NCBI GenBank assembly: GCA_013365325.1 | Contig: JABVXV010000100.1 | Span: 1-64,000, forward strand | Direction: 5' to 3' | Source: Dipetalonema caudispina | Taxonomy: Eukaryota; Nematoda; Chromadorea; Rhabditida; Onchocercidae | Length of the DNA: 64,000 nucleotides | Shown here: positions 1 to 12,800 of the stretch, piece by piece | How positions within the stretch are numbered: the stretch's first letter is position 1 | Layout: every line of letters begins with the position of its first letter | Notes under the pieces: generated by a model | Told to the model about the DNA's origin: nothing | The model's input: only the letters and a program-made list of their open reading frames with translations | Databases searched by the model: none | Position numbers and translations under genes: made by a program

Positions 1-1701
1 CTTCAGCAATACTGTCAAACTCATTAAACCACCTCAAATGTACTGCTTAAGATGTTCTGAAAAAATTGTACTTACTTATTGCCGTTTAAAGTTTCCTTCT
101 TGATCGGCCAATTTTTTTTTTTACTCGAGATCAATTTTTGTTTTTAAAGCATATCTCAAATCAAAACAAGAAATTTTATTATCATGTTGATGGAGAGTTA
201 AAAATATATAATTGTGGACGTCCGTCGCAGCAAGTTTGCTATGTATTTAAATTATTTCAAGATGGAAAGTTTCAAGCTTGAGAATCTCTCCAGTCGGTAA
301 TGTCAGTTTATTTGCTGAATTGGTTTGAAAACATTCCCACATAACATTTAATATAATGGAGAAGGTTTCCGAGGTCATTTTTGCATTTAAATTAGTACAA
401 TTTGCTTAATAACCGACTGTTTTCACTTATCTACGTTGAGGAGACGGTCAAAATGCCATCGTAAATAACATTGTAGCCGCAGAAAATCTCTTCTGCTAAA
501 AGATTCATGAATTATAGGTTTCACCAACTTAATCGGATTGATATATTCCAAAAGAGTAAGATTAATCTTACGAAAAGATCGGGACATTTAATTTTAGAAT
601 TCAAGTTTATAAAAAAATTACTTTACGATTGATATTTTATAAACAGACATAGAAAATGAGTAATAATAATATTAATAATAATAATAATAATAATAGTAAT
701 CGAATTTGAACATTCGAATTTGTTCTCACGAAATTTTTCTCGGTATGCTATCGTGTGACAATCACCACACACAAGGGAATAATTTCTACATCCAGGAAAG
801 GAAAAGGGTGTGTCGGATATGTTAAGTGAACAAAAGCATTCCCATGTTTGCGGTACCTTTTTGTGATCCACCGCGGGAATTTCTTATGGTTGGTCTGTGA
901 GTTGATAATGATCGTGAAGTGTTAGTAATGGAAATCAAAATTTGAAAAAATTATGCCAGAAGGAAAGTGTGGAATTTTTTGGGTGGAATGGAGTTAAGAA
1001 TTTTAATTTCAAAGATGCACAATAAATAATAAAAGATCAAAAATGAATTTTAGCAAATGATAATAATAATCGTTTTTCAAGCGTTACATCATTTTAAAGT
1101 ACAAAAATTGCATTATTAATAAGACTGTTTTTTAAATAAATTTGAAATTAAAAAATAAATATTTTTTTTCAAATTTTCATAAATTTTTGTCGACAAATAT
1201 TTCACGATAATCTATTTACAAGAAAATGTAGCGCAATTTTTAGAAAGTTTCCAAATAAAAAAAAATCCATATTTCAAATTTAAAAGATAAAAAGAAAAAA
1301 CGTTTCTACGAAATAAACCAAAATAAAATAAGAAAATACTGTTTGAAAAATTAGTCTCTTTGTCAATCTTATTTACTCATTCAAATTACACCAATAATTA
1401 ATCCCTGGGAGTTTCCCAGGCCTCTTCGATCTCCTACATTCAGATATCACCTGATCCAAATATCTAGGAAACATATATAAGCATTTGTAAATCCTCAACC
1501 TTAAATCATTTATTTCTCCATCTTTGATGCCATCTGTTTTAAAAGCGCTACTACGCTATCATTGATTGATTAGGTATGCTTATCATTCTTCTAGCGTCGG
1601 ATTTTCTGTCTGAATTTAGTAAAAAAAGAAAGCCATGCTGTTGATTTTAAATTGCTAAATTTTTCTTCCTTTCAAATTCCAGTTTGTTACAAAATTATTT
1701 T
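1..1701. other. Intergenic, no confident gene
   Basis: AT-rich sequence with homopolymer runs and an (AAT)n tract near 661-695. One cysteine-rich minus-strand open frame lies at 623-871 and is listed separately as a weak candidate. No other coding signal with supporting splice sites was found. Confidence 0.5.
623..871 (-). other. Weak candidate cysteine-rich exon
   Basis: An 82-codon open frame on the minus strand whose first two thirds look more protein-like than the surroundings (eight cysteines, including CFC, CGDC and a final C), then runs into poly-Ile from an (AAT)n tract. The frame begins at a GTG, not an ATG, so it would have to be an internal exon. A matching upstream acceptor or partner exon could not be established. 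It may simply be chance. Confidence 0.15.
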
Positions 1702-1723
1702 CCTTCTTAAATTTAAATTTCAG
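1702..1723 (+). promoter_or_regulatory. Candidate trans-splice acceptor
   Basis: A pyrimidine-rich aaatttcag acceptor ending at 1723 lies 55 bases before the ATG at 1779, with no coding exon upstream. It could receive a spliced leader or end a 5' UTR intron. The assignment rests on position and consensus only. Confidence 0.35.
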
Positions 1724-1778
1724 ATTATTGTGATTGAAGGTTTGCTAATTGTACATTCATCGAAATATTTCAAAAACT

Positions 1779-3204
1779 ATGCCGTCTATTTTGCGAAATT
1801 TTATTCGCACTAAAAAGGATAAGGAGAGGGACAAATTTTTGCAAGAACTTCAAACTGTTCGAGAACACTTGCAGGATGACTTACACTTTTGGAATATTAA
1901 GTAATCTTTTCTTAATATACGATGATCTTTTCCAAAAAACTTCACGACTACGCTCTATGCAATAATTTTATACTGGCTAACTTGATTTGATAAATTCAAA
2001 ATCTCCAATTTAAATTTTCTTCAGTATTTCTGCTTAACTTTAAAAATTTTTTAAAAGATTTATTAATTTTTTTTGTTTTTTTTAAAGATTTATTCTTTGG
2101 TTGAAGCTCATTGCAGTATGTTGCCGTATCTCGGCTCATTTCCAATTTAATTTCCACCTGTACCCTGTTTTCTTTTTTAAAAAATAGCCTTCTAAATTTG
2201 CTATTTCACAGAAACAGTTCAATTTTGTTGCAAAATTTTATAATTTGAGGACTTGTTCAAAAAAAAAAAAAAAAAAAAGATTTCTTTGACAATAAAATGC
2301 AAAGGTCGTTTAGACTTATCGAAGAGAAAGAATTGATCGAATCACTACAGAGTCGTATCAGTTCTTTGTGGGATGAGATAGAAGACGCGAAAGATGCGCT
2401 TTTCAGCGAAATTGATTATCAGTAAGTTCTTTGCGAATAACTTTAGAATAATTTTCGCATTGTTCATCAACTTTCAACTGTTTTTTAAAAAGTAATAAGT
2501 TAAAATGTGTCAAGTAATTTTTTTGAGAATGTTCCTTTAAGTGTGAATTTATTTTCACTTTAGCTCGTTCTCGATGGAATGTGAAATGATTGTTAAAATG
2601 CAAACTCAGGTCAAAATTGAGAAAAGGAAGTGTAAAGAGCTTAGCAATTGTATAAAAAATGTAAGTATCTCAAAAATTTTTTCTTGGAAATTTTTGGAAA
2701 CAAAAAAATTAGAAGTTCTTCAACTTTTTTAAATTGGATTATTATTCGGTGGATTTTTTTAACTGAAATACGGCCATTGTCAAACCATAGAGCGATGGAA
2801 TCGAATACAACTTTTATCTTCCACTAAAACATTACTATAACATTGAAGAACCTCTTTCTCTCTCTCCCTCTCTCTCTCTCTGAAAGTTCATCTCAGAACT
2901 AATCAATAATGTTATCCTTTAGTATTTTGTAATTTATTGTTAAATTTTGTAAACAAAGTATGAATAACTTTAGTGTAAAATGCAGCAAACAGCAATGAGA
3001 AAACAATTAAATGAAATGAATTTACGTATTGAAGAAAATGACAAATATAGAATTGATCTTCTTCGACGAAAGGAAAAAGCGGATAAAAGTATTTTGTATT
3101 GGAGAAATCGAATAGTCGAAAGCCAATTAAGTAACAATAATAATAATTATTATTCATATTATTACAATAATAATAGTAATAATAATATTAATGGATTTTC
3201 ATAA
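1779..3204 (+). CDS. Small coiled-coil protein, unknown function
   Basis: Four exons join in frame: 1779-1900, 2314-2421, 2564-2660 and 2974-3204, giving 185 residues. Acceptors end gtttag, ctttag and ctttag; donors are gtaatc, gtaagt and gtaagt. The N-terminus MPSILRNFIRTKK is basic. Residues from about 15 to 160 are rich in Glu, Lys, Leu, Gln and Arg with few helix breakers, as in a coiled coil (for example KELIESLQSRISSLWDEIED). The last 25 residues are almost only Asn, Tyr and Ser, encoded by an (AAT/TAT)n tract. No signal peptide or enzyme motif is visible and I do not recognise the family. A structural, cytoskeletal or centrosomal role is possible but unsupported. Confidence 0.7.
2852..2881. 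repeat. (CT)n microsatellite
   Basis: Imperfect CT tract inside intron 3 of the coiled-coil gene. Confidence 0.85.
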
Positions 3205-5579
3205 CTGAATGTTGTAATCAGTTCGATACGTAGAATTTTATAAGTTGTCAAATATTATCATTCATTAAAGATATTTTCCCTCCGGGGTTTAACTTGATTT
3301 ATTAGTGATTTCATATTACATTTTGAAATTATATACATATATACTTTTTTAGTTCAATTTGATTCATTATTTCAAATTTCAGCTCCCTAAATTTCATATT
3401 TCATTAAACATGTTTTGCAATTATGTTCGTTTTTCTCATTATTATAGTTGCATTATTTGAAATTGTGTTTTTTAAATTGTTTATGTACAGTACTCGAGTT
3501 TTTGAATATTTCTCGATTTCGTCGATTTATATTAATATATTTAATGATTAATTAAGATTCTTATTGGACGTTTATTTTGTAGCTATAATTTGCTGAAATT
3601 GTTTGATCAGTTGTTTTTGCAAATTGGTTGTTTCCTTTTGGTATTTATTTTTAGTTTAAATTCGTTCCATCGCATAAGATTTCGAATTTTTTGAAATTTT
3701 ATATCTAATTTTTGCGTATTTTTTCGACCTATCCATTTTTGTATTGTTGTCTTCATGTTTTTTTTATTGTTTTCATGTTTTCGTCTTTATCTTTTGTGTT
3801 TTTATAATTTCTTAGTATTTGCATATTTTTATGGTCGACTATTGTGAAAATTGTTTTTATAAATGATATTTCCATTGTTTCTTTTACTGTTTTAAAATTA
3901 TTCTTGGCAATTAAATGGGAAAATTTTAAAGCGAAAATTCATTTCAGTTTCTAAATTCAATAGCATGAAGGTAGGACTTCTTTTCCTAATGAATTGAATT
4001 TTTTTCGTTAAAATGAAACGGATTGGATCTCGCTATTACAGAATCCCACTTTATCACTAAATCTTCATCCTAAATTTCTTATTCGAATATCTTGAATTCT
4101 TCTTCATCCCATCGGATTTTCATTTCTCTCAAAGTTTTTTAAAAGTTTTCAAACCATCCATCACCGGCTTATTTTCGGACATTGTAAATATAATATACAG
4201 AATATTTGCAATTTTATGCTTCTATATTGACTTTTCTCAGTTCTTTAAAATTGAAATCGGCCGAAATGCAGTTTGATTCGACCCGGTTTACTGTATGGCA
4301 TAAGTTAACTTATAGATTACGGTGATTTTATACGATTATAACTTCTGAAAGACTTCTTTTATATCAGTCGTCTAGATTTCCATGATTCAAATTAGTTAAA
4401 CATTAATTAGCTAAAGGAATAATAACAAATTTAGACGTCTTACTATAATATTGTCAACATTATGCCATTCAACTCATCATATCAAACAAAAATATTCATT
4501 CATTCAAGTAATTTTATTTCAGATTTAAATTTAAATGTAAATTCACAGTTGAAGCAGATGGAATAAATAGGCCATATCTTTTTTCGATATGCTATATATC
4601 TTATACAATCAAATAAGGAGTTTCCAGCAACTACCATAAAAGTTTCACAATTCTCGTTTTCACTTTTACAGATGAAATTTCGCATTTTTCCATTTCAATC
4701 AGATTCAAATTTTTTTGAATCTCCATTATTTGGAATTAAAAATTTATCTAATACTTGTGCAGCCTTATTCTTTGACTATCTTTTGTACTGTATGAATTGG
4801 TGGATTTCATTTCTTTGAGCGGAAGAATTTTCTTTTCAATTTTAAAAAATTATCAGGACATCTAATTTAAAGATTGCCAAATTAGGAAAACATTGACTGT
4901 ATCACATCAATAGACATTACAATACTTAAATGTTACTGAATAATATAAATTGAGAAAAAAAATTGTCAAGAATGAGATCAAATTTTTTGGATAACTAAAG
5001 GGTAACGTAGTGGCAATTCGATTTATCGATTTCATTACAGCGGTAATAATTCAACATCATCCTATAAGGCCAAAAGAAATGCAATTATACTTATCGATAT
5101 TCGATTTGGCACAAAAAAACGACATAAAACGAAGAAAACTTATCGATAAGAATAAAGCATAATAAATCAGGAAGATCAGTAAATAGAAGAAAACAGGAAA
5201 TAGAATAATCGAAATTCCTTGTTTGAATTGATTTTTTTTCTTTTTCTTGTTTTTTGGCTGTATCTTTCTAATTACCTTCTACTATCAATTCAATATTCTT
5301 TAAAATTTTCACTGATATTAATAGAAATTTTTAAAAAGTGTGAAACTGGAAAGAAATTAAAAATACAATATTTTAAAAACAATATGCACAGTAAGACAAT
5401 CTTCAACATATCCATTCATTCTTAATACCAAACTGAAGTACTATATCTATACTTCGGTATGATTAAGAAATATTTCATTTTTTTTTACTAAATTTGAACT
5501 TTTCAATATATTTTATTCTACAGAAATTCCTTTTGAAAATTTTATTTCTTTAATTCATTATTATTCCATCCTGTTTAAA
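3205..5579. other. Convergent intergenic region
   Basis: This lies between the 3' ends of the plus-strand coiled-coil gene and the minus-strand 251-residue gene. It is AT-rich. Several ATCGAT/ATCGATAA words cluster at about 5028-5150. An open frame at 4500-4685 (minus) has no supporting splice context. No gene is called. Confidence 0.5.
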
Positions 5580-7859
5580 TTAAACGTAGCTTACGTCACT
5601 ATCTTCATCAGTTAAATAGTTCACTGGATGTTGTAATCTTTGAATACATTTGTGATTTTTTAACATTGTTGGAGTTTCAATCTAAAAAAATATTTTACTA
5701 AGATTTAAAAATGTTTCTTTCAAAGAACCATAACTACACTCCACAAATGGATTTCATAAATTTGTAAATAAAAAAAAATTATAGTTAAAAATTTGCCATG
5801 TAAAAACAAATAATTAAATGTTGAAGATTTATCACGATCTTATTATCATTAATCTATTCTGATATAATTAGGGTTTATAAGTAGGCCATAATTTTAAAAC
5901 GCTCGGCATAACTTTTAGAACTATCATTTATATTGTTTATCAATCAAACACTTCTGTATTGTTTATCCTAAAAGTTTATTGCAGAAAAAAGTCAAAGTTA
6001 CACTAAATAAACTTTCTAATGTTTACTTAATTAATCTTTAAATGCATAGAAAAAAAATTTGGATAATTTTAATTTACATACCACTTTTACATTCCGACAA
6101 AAGGCATGCTTCATTTTTTCCGCCGATGCAACAAGCGTTGTCTTTAAACGTTGCTCGGTGAAACGATTGGAATATCCGATCGTAGACGGTTTTACTTCTG
6201 AATCCATGTTATGATTCCGATTATAATTTGCATCCACGAAATCTGTCTCAATGTTGTTGTCAGTTTCATGTCGTGATGATAATAAACTAATATGCTTTGT
6301 TGCAAGAAAAATTTTCGGAATTTTCTTTGATTTCATATTTTTCGATCGTTCATGGCAGCATTTTTGAAATATTTGTTCTCCATTAATAGGAGCTAATGTC
6401 TAAAAATAAACGAAATGATAGCAATGTTAATAACATCTAATACAGATATACTTATTGTAGTACTAATTAATATATCAGCAAATTACTCGTTTTAGTTGTC
6501 TAACATTTATTTGTAAGCTATAAACTTTAAATATTTTTACAATTCCCTATGCCGTTTTAAGATCCAACAATTTTAGGATTGAAAAATTGAAAGTTACGAA
6601 AATGTTCCTTGTAAGGTTTTAATGGATGAAAAGTAATTCTCTCTTTCTTTCTTTCACTCTCCCTCTCTCTTTTTATTCAACTAAGAAATTTTCCCAGATT
6701 AAAATTCACCAAAGATTGGAAAAGTTTAGACAATTGTTGTGGCATCGCTTGTTTTGGAATGCTTTCTACTTGTTTCAACCTAAAAACAATATATGTATAT
6801 ATATATTTTTTCTCTAACCAACAATTTCTACTCTTTAACACATTATCATTTCCAAACAAATTTAAATTAATTAAACTGTACAAAATAATGAATAGATGGC
6901 AAACTTTAATCTGTCGTAGATTATATCGCAAAAATAAAAATACAAACCTATTACTATCACTGATAATCTTTGGGCATGATAATGACACTTTCTTCTTCGA
7001 TAACAAATTGGTGTGCTGCATTGTTGAATAAATTGTTGCGGTATGCGCGAACAGTTCAGCATCAAAATACCGTAAATTGACTAAAATAAATTTCATAATT
7101 AAACAAGTTAGTTGAATAGGAATTAAAATGATAAGAGTTTCAATAGATTTTAAAATCCATTAATTACAATTTTAATCACTAAAAATTCCTTTAATTTTCA
7201 TATTTTATTATTTGCTGAATAGAAATCAGTTAAAAATTGCATTTACTTTTTTGACATATAATAGTTTTTCTTTCTTTCCCTTTTTTCTTGGGTGAATTTC
7301 GAAAAAATGAAAATCGCTTGAAATTTATGAATTTCTTAGATGAGCAATATTGTTATATGCAATCGAATTCTCTTAAATTTTATTACTAACAGTTTCATCC
7401 AAATGAAAATATAAACCTTACCAATATTCGATTCTTGTAGTTGTTGCCTAAAGAAAAATTCATGTTTAATTAAAAGTTTGATAGAAGAATAGATTTCAGT
7501 TATTGCTAATTATTTTATTAATACATTTTTGTACACCTATAAAGCTATTATAAATCAACTTTTTTTTCGGATTTAAAGAAATATATAAATTCGCTCGAAA
7601 ATTATTGAGCGAATTTATATTTGAATTCCAGTAATACTTAAAATGTATTATCACAAATACGCAATGTTGACTAATGTGAAATTTTAACTTTTGTAAGTTT
7701 CTAGTGAAATTCGCACTGATAAAACAAGTTTAAATTTAAACTTCAACATTACCTAATACTATATAGCCATCGTTTGTAACGACATTCAGCATCATCAAAT
7801 GATAATGATAACGGCAAGTAATATCGTTTTGGTTTTGATGGTACCACTGATATTTCCAT
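5580..7859 (-). CDS. Unrecognised 251-residue protein with a microexon
   Basis: Six exons read from the high coordinate: 7753-7859, 7422-7447, 6948-7080, 6710-6779, 6082-6399 and 5580-5681. All joins keep frame (AG|G, G|TC, AG|G, then two phase-0 joins) and the frame ends in TAA. The start MEISVVPSKPKRYYLPLS follows a good acceptor ending at 7888, 28 bases before the ATG. Exon 2 is only 26 nt. The protein is basic and polar, with an acidic stretch near the C-terminus (LTDEDSDVSYV). It has no signal peptide, membrane segment or catalytic motif that I can see. The fourth donor (gtgaat) is the weakest: reading through it would end the protein at 6677. Family unknown. Confidence 0.65.
7583..7620. 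repeat. Perfect 14-bp-arm hairpin in intron 1
   Basis: Arms at 7583-7596 (atataaattcgctc) and 7607-7620 are exact reverse complements around a 10-base loop. It lies in intron 1 of the 251-residue gene. Confidence 0.8.
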
Positions 7860-7887
7860 GACTTGCACTTAATGCTATATATTATAT

Positions 7888-7900
7888 CTGCAAAATTTTG
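7888..7900 (-). promoter_or_regulatory. Candidate trans-splice acceptor
   Basis: The minus strand reads aaaattttgcag, with the AG at 7888-7889, 28 bases upstream of the ATG at 7859. No coding exon lies before it. Likely a spliced-leader or 5' UTR acceptor. Confidence 0.4.
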
Positions 7901-8180
7901 CATTAATGCACAATTTTTTAAGTTGAAAGTAATGCAGTAATTCAACAGCAGGATATTGTGATAAAGTTGAAATTGTCTAAAGACTGAAATCTTCGTGAAA
8001 GTTTTGTCTAAAGTATTGATAAAAAAAAAAAATGAAATAAAGAAATGATGGATGAAAAAGGAGATAGAAAGAGGAATAGATTTGAGAAAATTGAAAAATG
8101 GATTTTTTTTTTTTTCACAACTATCCAAACTAATTGTAGGTACTAAATTTTAAAAGCTTTAAACATTGTGTTTTATAATG

Positions 8181-8182
<2 letters not shown>

Positions 8183-8229
<47 letters not shown>
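8183..8229. repeat. (CA)n microsatellite
   Basis: Uninterrupted AC dinucleotide tract of 47 bases. Confidence 0.95.
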
Positions 8230-8230
<1 letters not shown>

Positions 8231-8386
8231 CAACATTTGTTCAATTTTATTTTAATCATTTTATAATTTCCAAAACTAATTTATTCTTTCTATAACTAAT
8301 ATCGTTTCAACTTATTGAACATAATATAATAATTATTAGAATGAGCCAACAAAGATGTATAATAATGTAAATTAGCCAAATATTTC

Positions 8387-8405
8387 CTCTCTCTCTCTCT
8401 CTCTC
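8387..8405. repeat. (CT)n microsatellite
   Basis: Short CT tract in intergenic DNA. Confidence 0.85.
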
Positions 8406-9802
8406 GTAAAGCATAATTTATTCTCTCCCTCGTAATTTTTGATCATTGACCATCCTTTTATAATTAGTTATTGAATTGGGTGAAATAATGTAATAATTGA
8501 TTATTCGAATTTATGCCTTCTCTTTATGGACAATTTAATTATTTAAGATATAATCATTCATTCTAATAGCTAATTGAAAGGAAAAAAAAAAGTGAAAAGT
8601 AAGCCATTGCAGTAACATTTTATTTTATGCAATGATATTGTAACATTTATTATTCATTTTAAGTAAAAGGGAACTTTTTTTTTTCTATAAAGAAGGAATT
8701 ATTGTAGGATAGCATTATGTGAGAGAAAGAAATTTTGTAAGGAAATGAAAGGTTTCAGGATGAATTGATGATGAATCATTAAATTTTCGCCTTTCATACG
8801 AACCATACCTTTTGCGGGAAATATTTTAAGCAATTCCTATCGTTGAAATTTACCTAAATTTACTCATACTATATTTAGATTCATTAAAATTCACCACTCA
8901 TAAAATTCATACTTTTTGAGTGGAGGAATTTTTTACGCAACTAAATTTGTTCGACTCATTTTAACGCTTGAAGGTTTGATTTATTTTGTTCGTAAAAAAT
9001 GAAAAAGTTTAGTGTACTTTAATCAGTAAGTACAGGAAAGTTTCCTACGACGAAAAGATTAAGTTTTACTTTCCTTGGAATAAAAAAAAAGAACTACTAA
9101 GAAGATAGAATTGGTGTAGGCATAGGATCAGTTCAAATCATTTTTATATATCTCTTGCAGTAGTATGTTGTAATTTTTTATCTATGCAAATATTTCATTG
9201 CAAATAACTTAACAATTCAGTAATTTAAATTATTTATTCAAATTGAACAAAGTGTTTTTTGATATTTAAATTTGTACTGAAAAACATAAATGTTTAATCT
9301 ATTAAAGAGCATCTCTAATATTTAATTTTTAATTGACGATTAGTTTTTTGTAAAGAAAATAAAAGTTTAGGCGAATCATATCTGTTTGTATGTTATGGAA
9401 AAGTATGAATGACAATTAAAAAAAAATCAAAAATTACAAATTCGAAAAATGAATCAATTAGTTATCATTCAACATTATGAGCTTCCGGAAGCATTAAGAG
9501 TGCTGGACAAAGAATATCTAAGGACTGCGTTTTATTAAGCTGATCTTAGAACCGTTTAATTAGGCCGGTTTACTAAACGAAGCGGAATATCTTCGTTGTC
9601 ATGATATTTGCACTGATCCAATCTGCCGAAATCTCGTTATGAATTCGTAATCAATAATAACAAAACCACTTTAATTTGCTTGTTTCATGATTCCGGAATA
9701 GATTATCCCTTCGGTATTTTCAATAATGTCTCTAATTCATTACCATTTCTACATCGTTTGAAACAAATTTCACGAAAATTTCATTTATTAATTTATTGGC
9801 AA

Positions 9803-12800
9803 TTATTGATCGTTGTATAAAATGTATTCGCAATCATTTACCGCACTTTCTTTTTCCTCTCTTACTCTATACCGGAATAATATTTCGGTTTGTTTACCCG
9901 CATAATAAACAGATTGAATTTTTTGAATTGCATTTCCTTCAAATGGCAGTTCACTGTCTTTAAGTGTATTGTAAATTTCTAACTTGGATCCATTTGAATC
10001 GACATTATATTCAAGCCTATAATTATAATAACTATAAAATATTCTAATCATTTGGAAGTATATTGAATTAAAAAAGTATTAATCAAAAATTGAGTCAAAC
10101 CTGCTGATTTCAACTAGGGCAAAATTGGAAATGTGCAAATGGGATTTTGTTTCGTATTTAAATTGTCGAACAATTGAAAAATCGAAAAAAAGCAAACTTT
10201 AAGTTTCTTTTCTTTTGTAAAAAGAAATATGGTATAACATACCAATTCAATTAAGATTAAAGAAATCTTTGGGAAAATTAAAAAAAAATTGTTACATATA
10301 ATTTAATAATGTTTATTGATTGATTAAACATACCAATTCAATTAAGATTAAAAAAATTTTTGGGAAAATCAAAAAAAAAAAAAAATTGTTACATATAATT
10401 TAATAATGTTTATTGATTGGTCAATCAATATTATTAAAGAAACTAACATGAACTGTTTGTAATGTACATTAGCAACAAGTATGATAGCTTTGGAGCATAA
10501 TTCATGCAAACGATGATGAGCGCTTAGAGTAAGGTATCGTAATACAGTATCAATATCCAACTTTTCCCATTGCTGTAAATGAGATTTTAGAAAGTTAGAA
10601 ATTGAGATACTAACTAATTTTTATGCCTAAATATGTATACAATCATAATTGCAACTCCCTGTGTATACACATTAAATAAGAATAAAACAAAAAATGGAAC
10701 AAAAATTTTGAAGAAAACCTTCGAAGAAATAAAACTTCCAAAAAAAGCGGAAAAAATCTGTTATTTTTGCTGAATTTAATATTTGATCACATAAATAAAA
10801 TGTTAGATAACTGATTATCTCATGGAAAGATTGTTTCGCATTAATGAAAGGAAATTTTTCAAAAAAAGAAAAAGAAATAAAACAGTGAAGTTGAAAATTT
10901 TAATTCAGTTAATTATTAATTTTGTTGTTGCATACTGTTAGAGAAGATAAAATTTTTCATTCATTTGAATGAAGAAAAAAAGAAGAAAAATGAAAGTGAA
11001 ACCTCATTTAATTTATTACGAAGGCCATCAGTGATATGATGGATGAGTGTCCAGAAACCCCGTGGTCGAAATTCTCGAATACATAAGATAAAATCATCCA
11101 AAGCATCCGGTGATGCATCCATCATATCAAACGAACCTTTTAGTGCATAATCTATCATCTGTAAAGAAATACTGAATATAACGAAAAAAATTAATTTAAT
11201 ATTAAACAATTCATGAGCATCAAAAGATATTTTTTGCATGAATGAAAAATTGAGGCATGAAAATCGCGAGAAATACATATCATTATGCAAATTATAGATA
11301 AAAAAGATTGCAAAGATTTTCTTGCCTTATCTTTATCGACTTGGACTTATATTGTTCGATTTTTTAAGAAAAAAAAAAAAATTATTTCGTTGTTCATTTG
11401 TTGTACAGTTCCGTCTAATAGTTTTTTGATCAGGGATTTACACAAATTTGCATATGTTTTCAACAAATGTTAAAATTACTACTGCAACTTGTAATTTCCT
11501 TTCTAATGTTACAAAAATGAGACTGCCGAAATTTTTCGAAATAATTCTTACATAAAAATTAATTTAGGTGTTTAGGACAAAATTATATCTTTCAACTTCT
11601 GTTGCTGAAATCATTTTGAATTTTTTACATTTTGTTAAGTTCTAATAAAAAGTCATGTAAAAATTTCTCGAATTAAAGGTATAACTAAAATTTTATCCGA
11701 CAAACCTGTTGAACCGATTCTTTCCGATATTCAATTACAATCGATCTAATGCTCGGATTAGCATCAATTTCGTTATGAATCCGATCGATTGTAAGATACA
11801 GTAAATAACGTACCGTTTCAATTGTACCATCTTTGGTACGTATTGTAAAATCACTTTAAAAAAAGAAAAAGTAATAATTAAAATAAATAGCTTATGATGA
11901 TTAAGTGTAATGATTAACTTACTAAAATTAGCTTAATCATTAAACAACTAGAAAAGCATAAAATATAATCTACTGAATGCTAATGAAACGATGAAAGATT
12001 CAAAAAACATACGGATTTTCAACAGCTTTAGCACACATCATGGAACGGTAATCATTATTCGTAAGATTTACAGGTATATTAGGCGTAGCGAATGCTGTCG
12101 AGAATAACCAAGGATAAACTTGAGTAAATTCATGAGCTTCAAATCGTAATTCATAACGTAATTTCAGCATGCAACCAAAAAAATCTGACGAATCCAAAAT
12201 ATTCAAAATTTTTGTCAAAAATTCCGAATTCCAGACATCAATTAAACTTCTTTCGCATATTAGTTCAGTTGATATTTCTGCAAAATGGAGAAAAATGAAA
12301 ACTTTAACTTGCTTGTAAAGAAAAAATCTTTTGGGAAGAAAAACTATTAATGCACAAAAAGTTAATTTGTTCACTCACCTATATTTTGTTTAGAAATTGC
12401 TTTCGCAAAAATTTTATATTTTCCTCTTGGTGGAATTGAATAGGAATCGATGGAATTTATTGCAATTGTTGTATAACTCGAAAAACATATCGTCCTAAAT
12501 TTGTTGCTTGTAAAACAAAAATTATTTTAAAATTATCAAATATTCCCATAAAATTTATAAATAGATAAGTTTTATCATTGAATAGCTATAATAATAACGA
12601 TTAAAGTATGACAGAATATTTCCCTCGTAGATTTCAACTATCCGAGAAGATATTGCTAGAAAGATTAAATGAAATGATTGCGACATTGATAGTAGAAATC
12701 TTTTACGAAAGCTTGCTGCTTAACCATATTCCGACAGCAAAACGCAACAGAAAATTTTTGTGGAAAATTTTAAACTATTCGAGAAGATCCTTCACCATAT

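Larger units (their letters stand above)
7901..9802. other. Intergenic between the 251-residue and BTB genes
   Basis: AT-rich, with CA and CT microsatellites (listed separately). The promoter of the 251-residue gene should lie on the low side, but no specific element is recognised. Confidence 0.5.

Noticed and set aside
6871..7065. Alternative frame of exon 3 in the 251-residue gene
   Set aside because: Only the other frame joins in phase with exons 2 and 4 and leads to the common stop.
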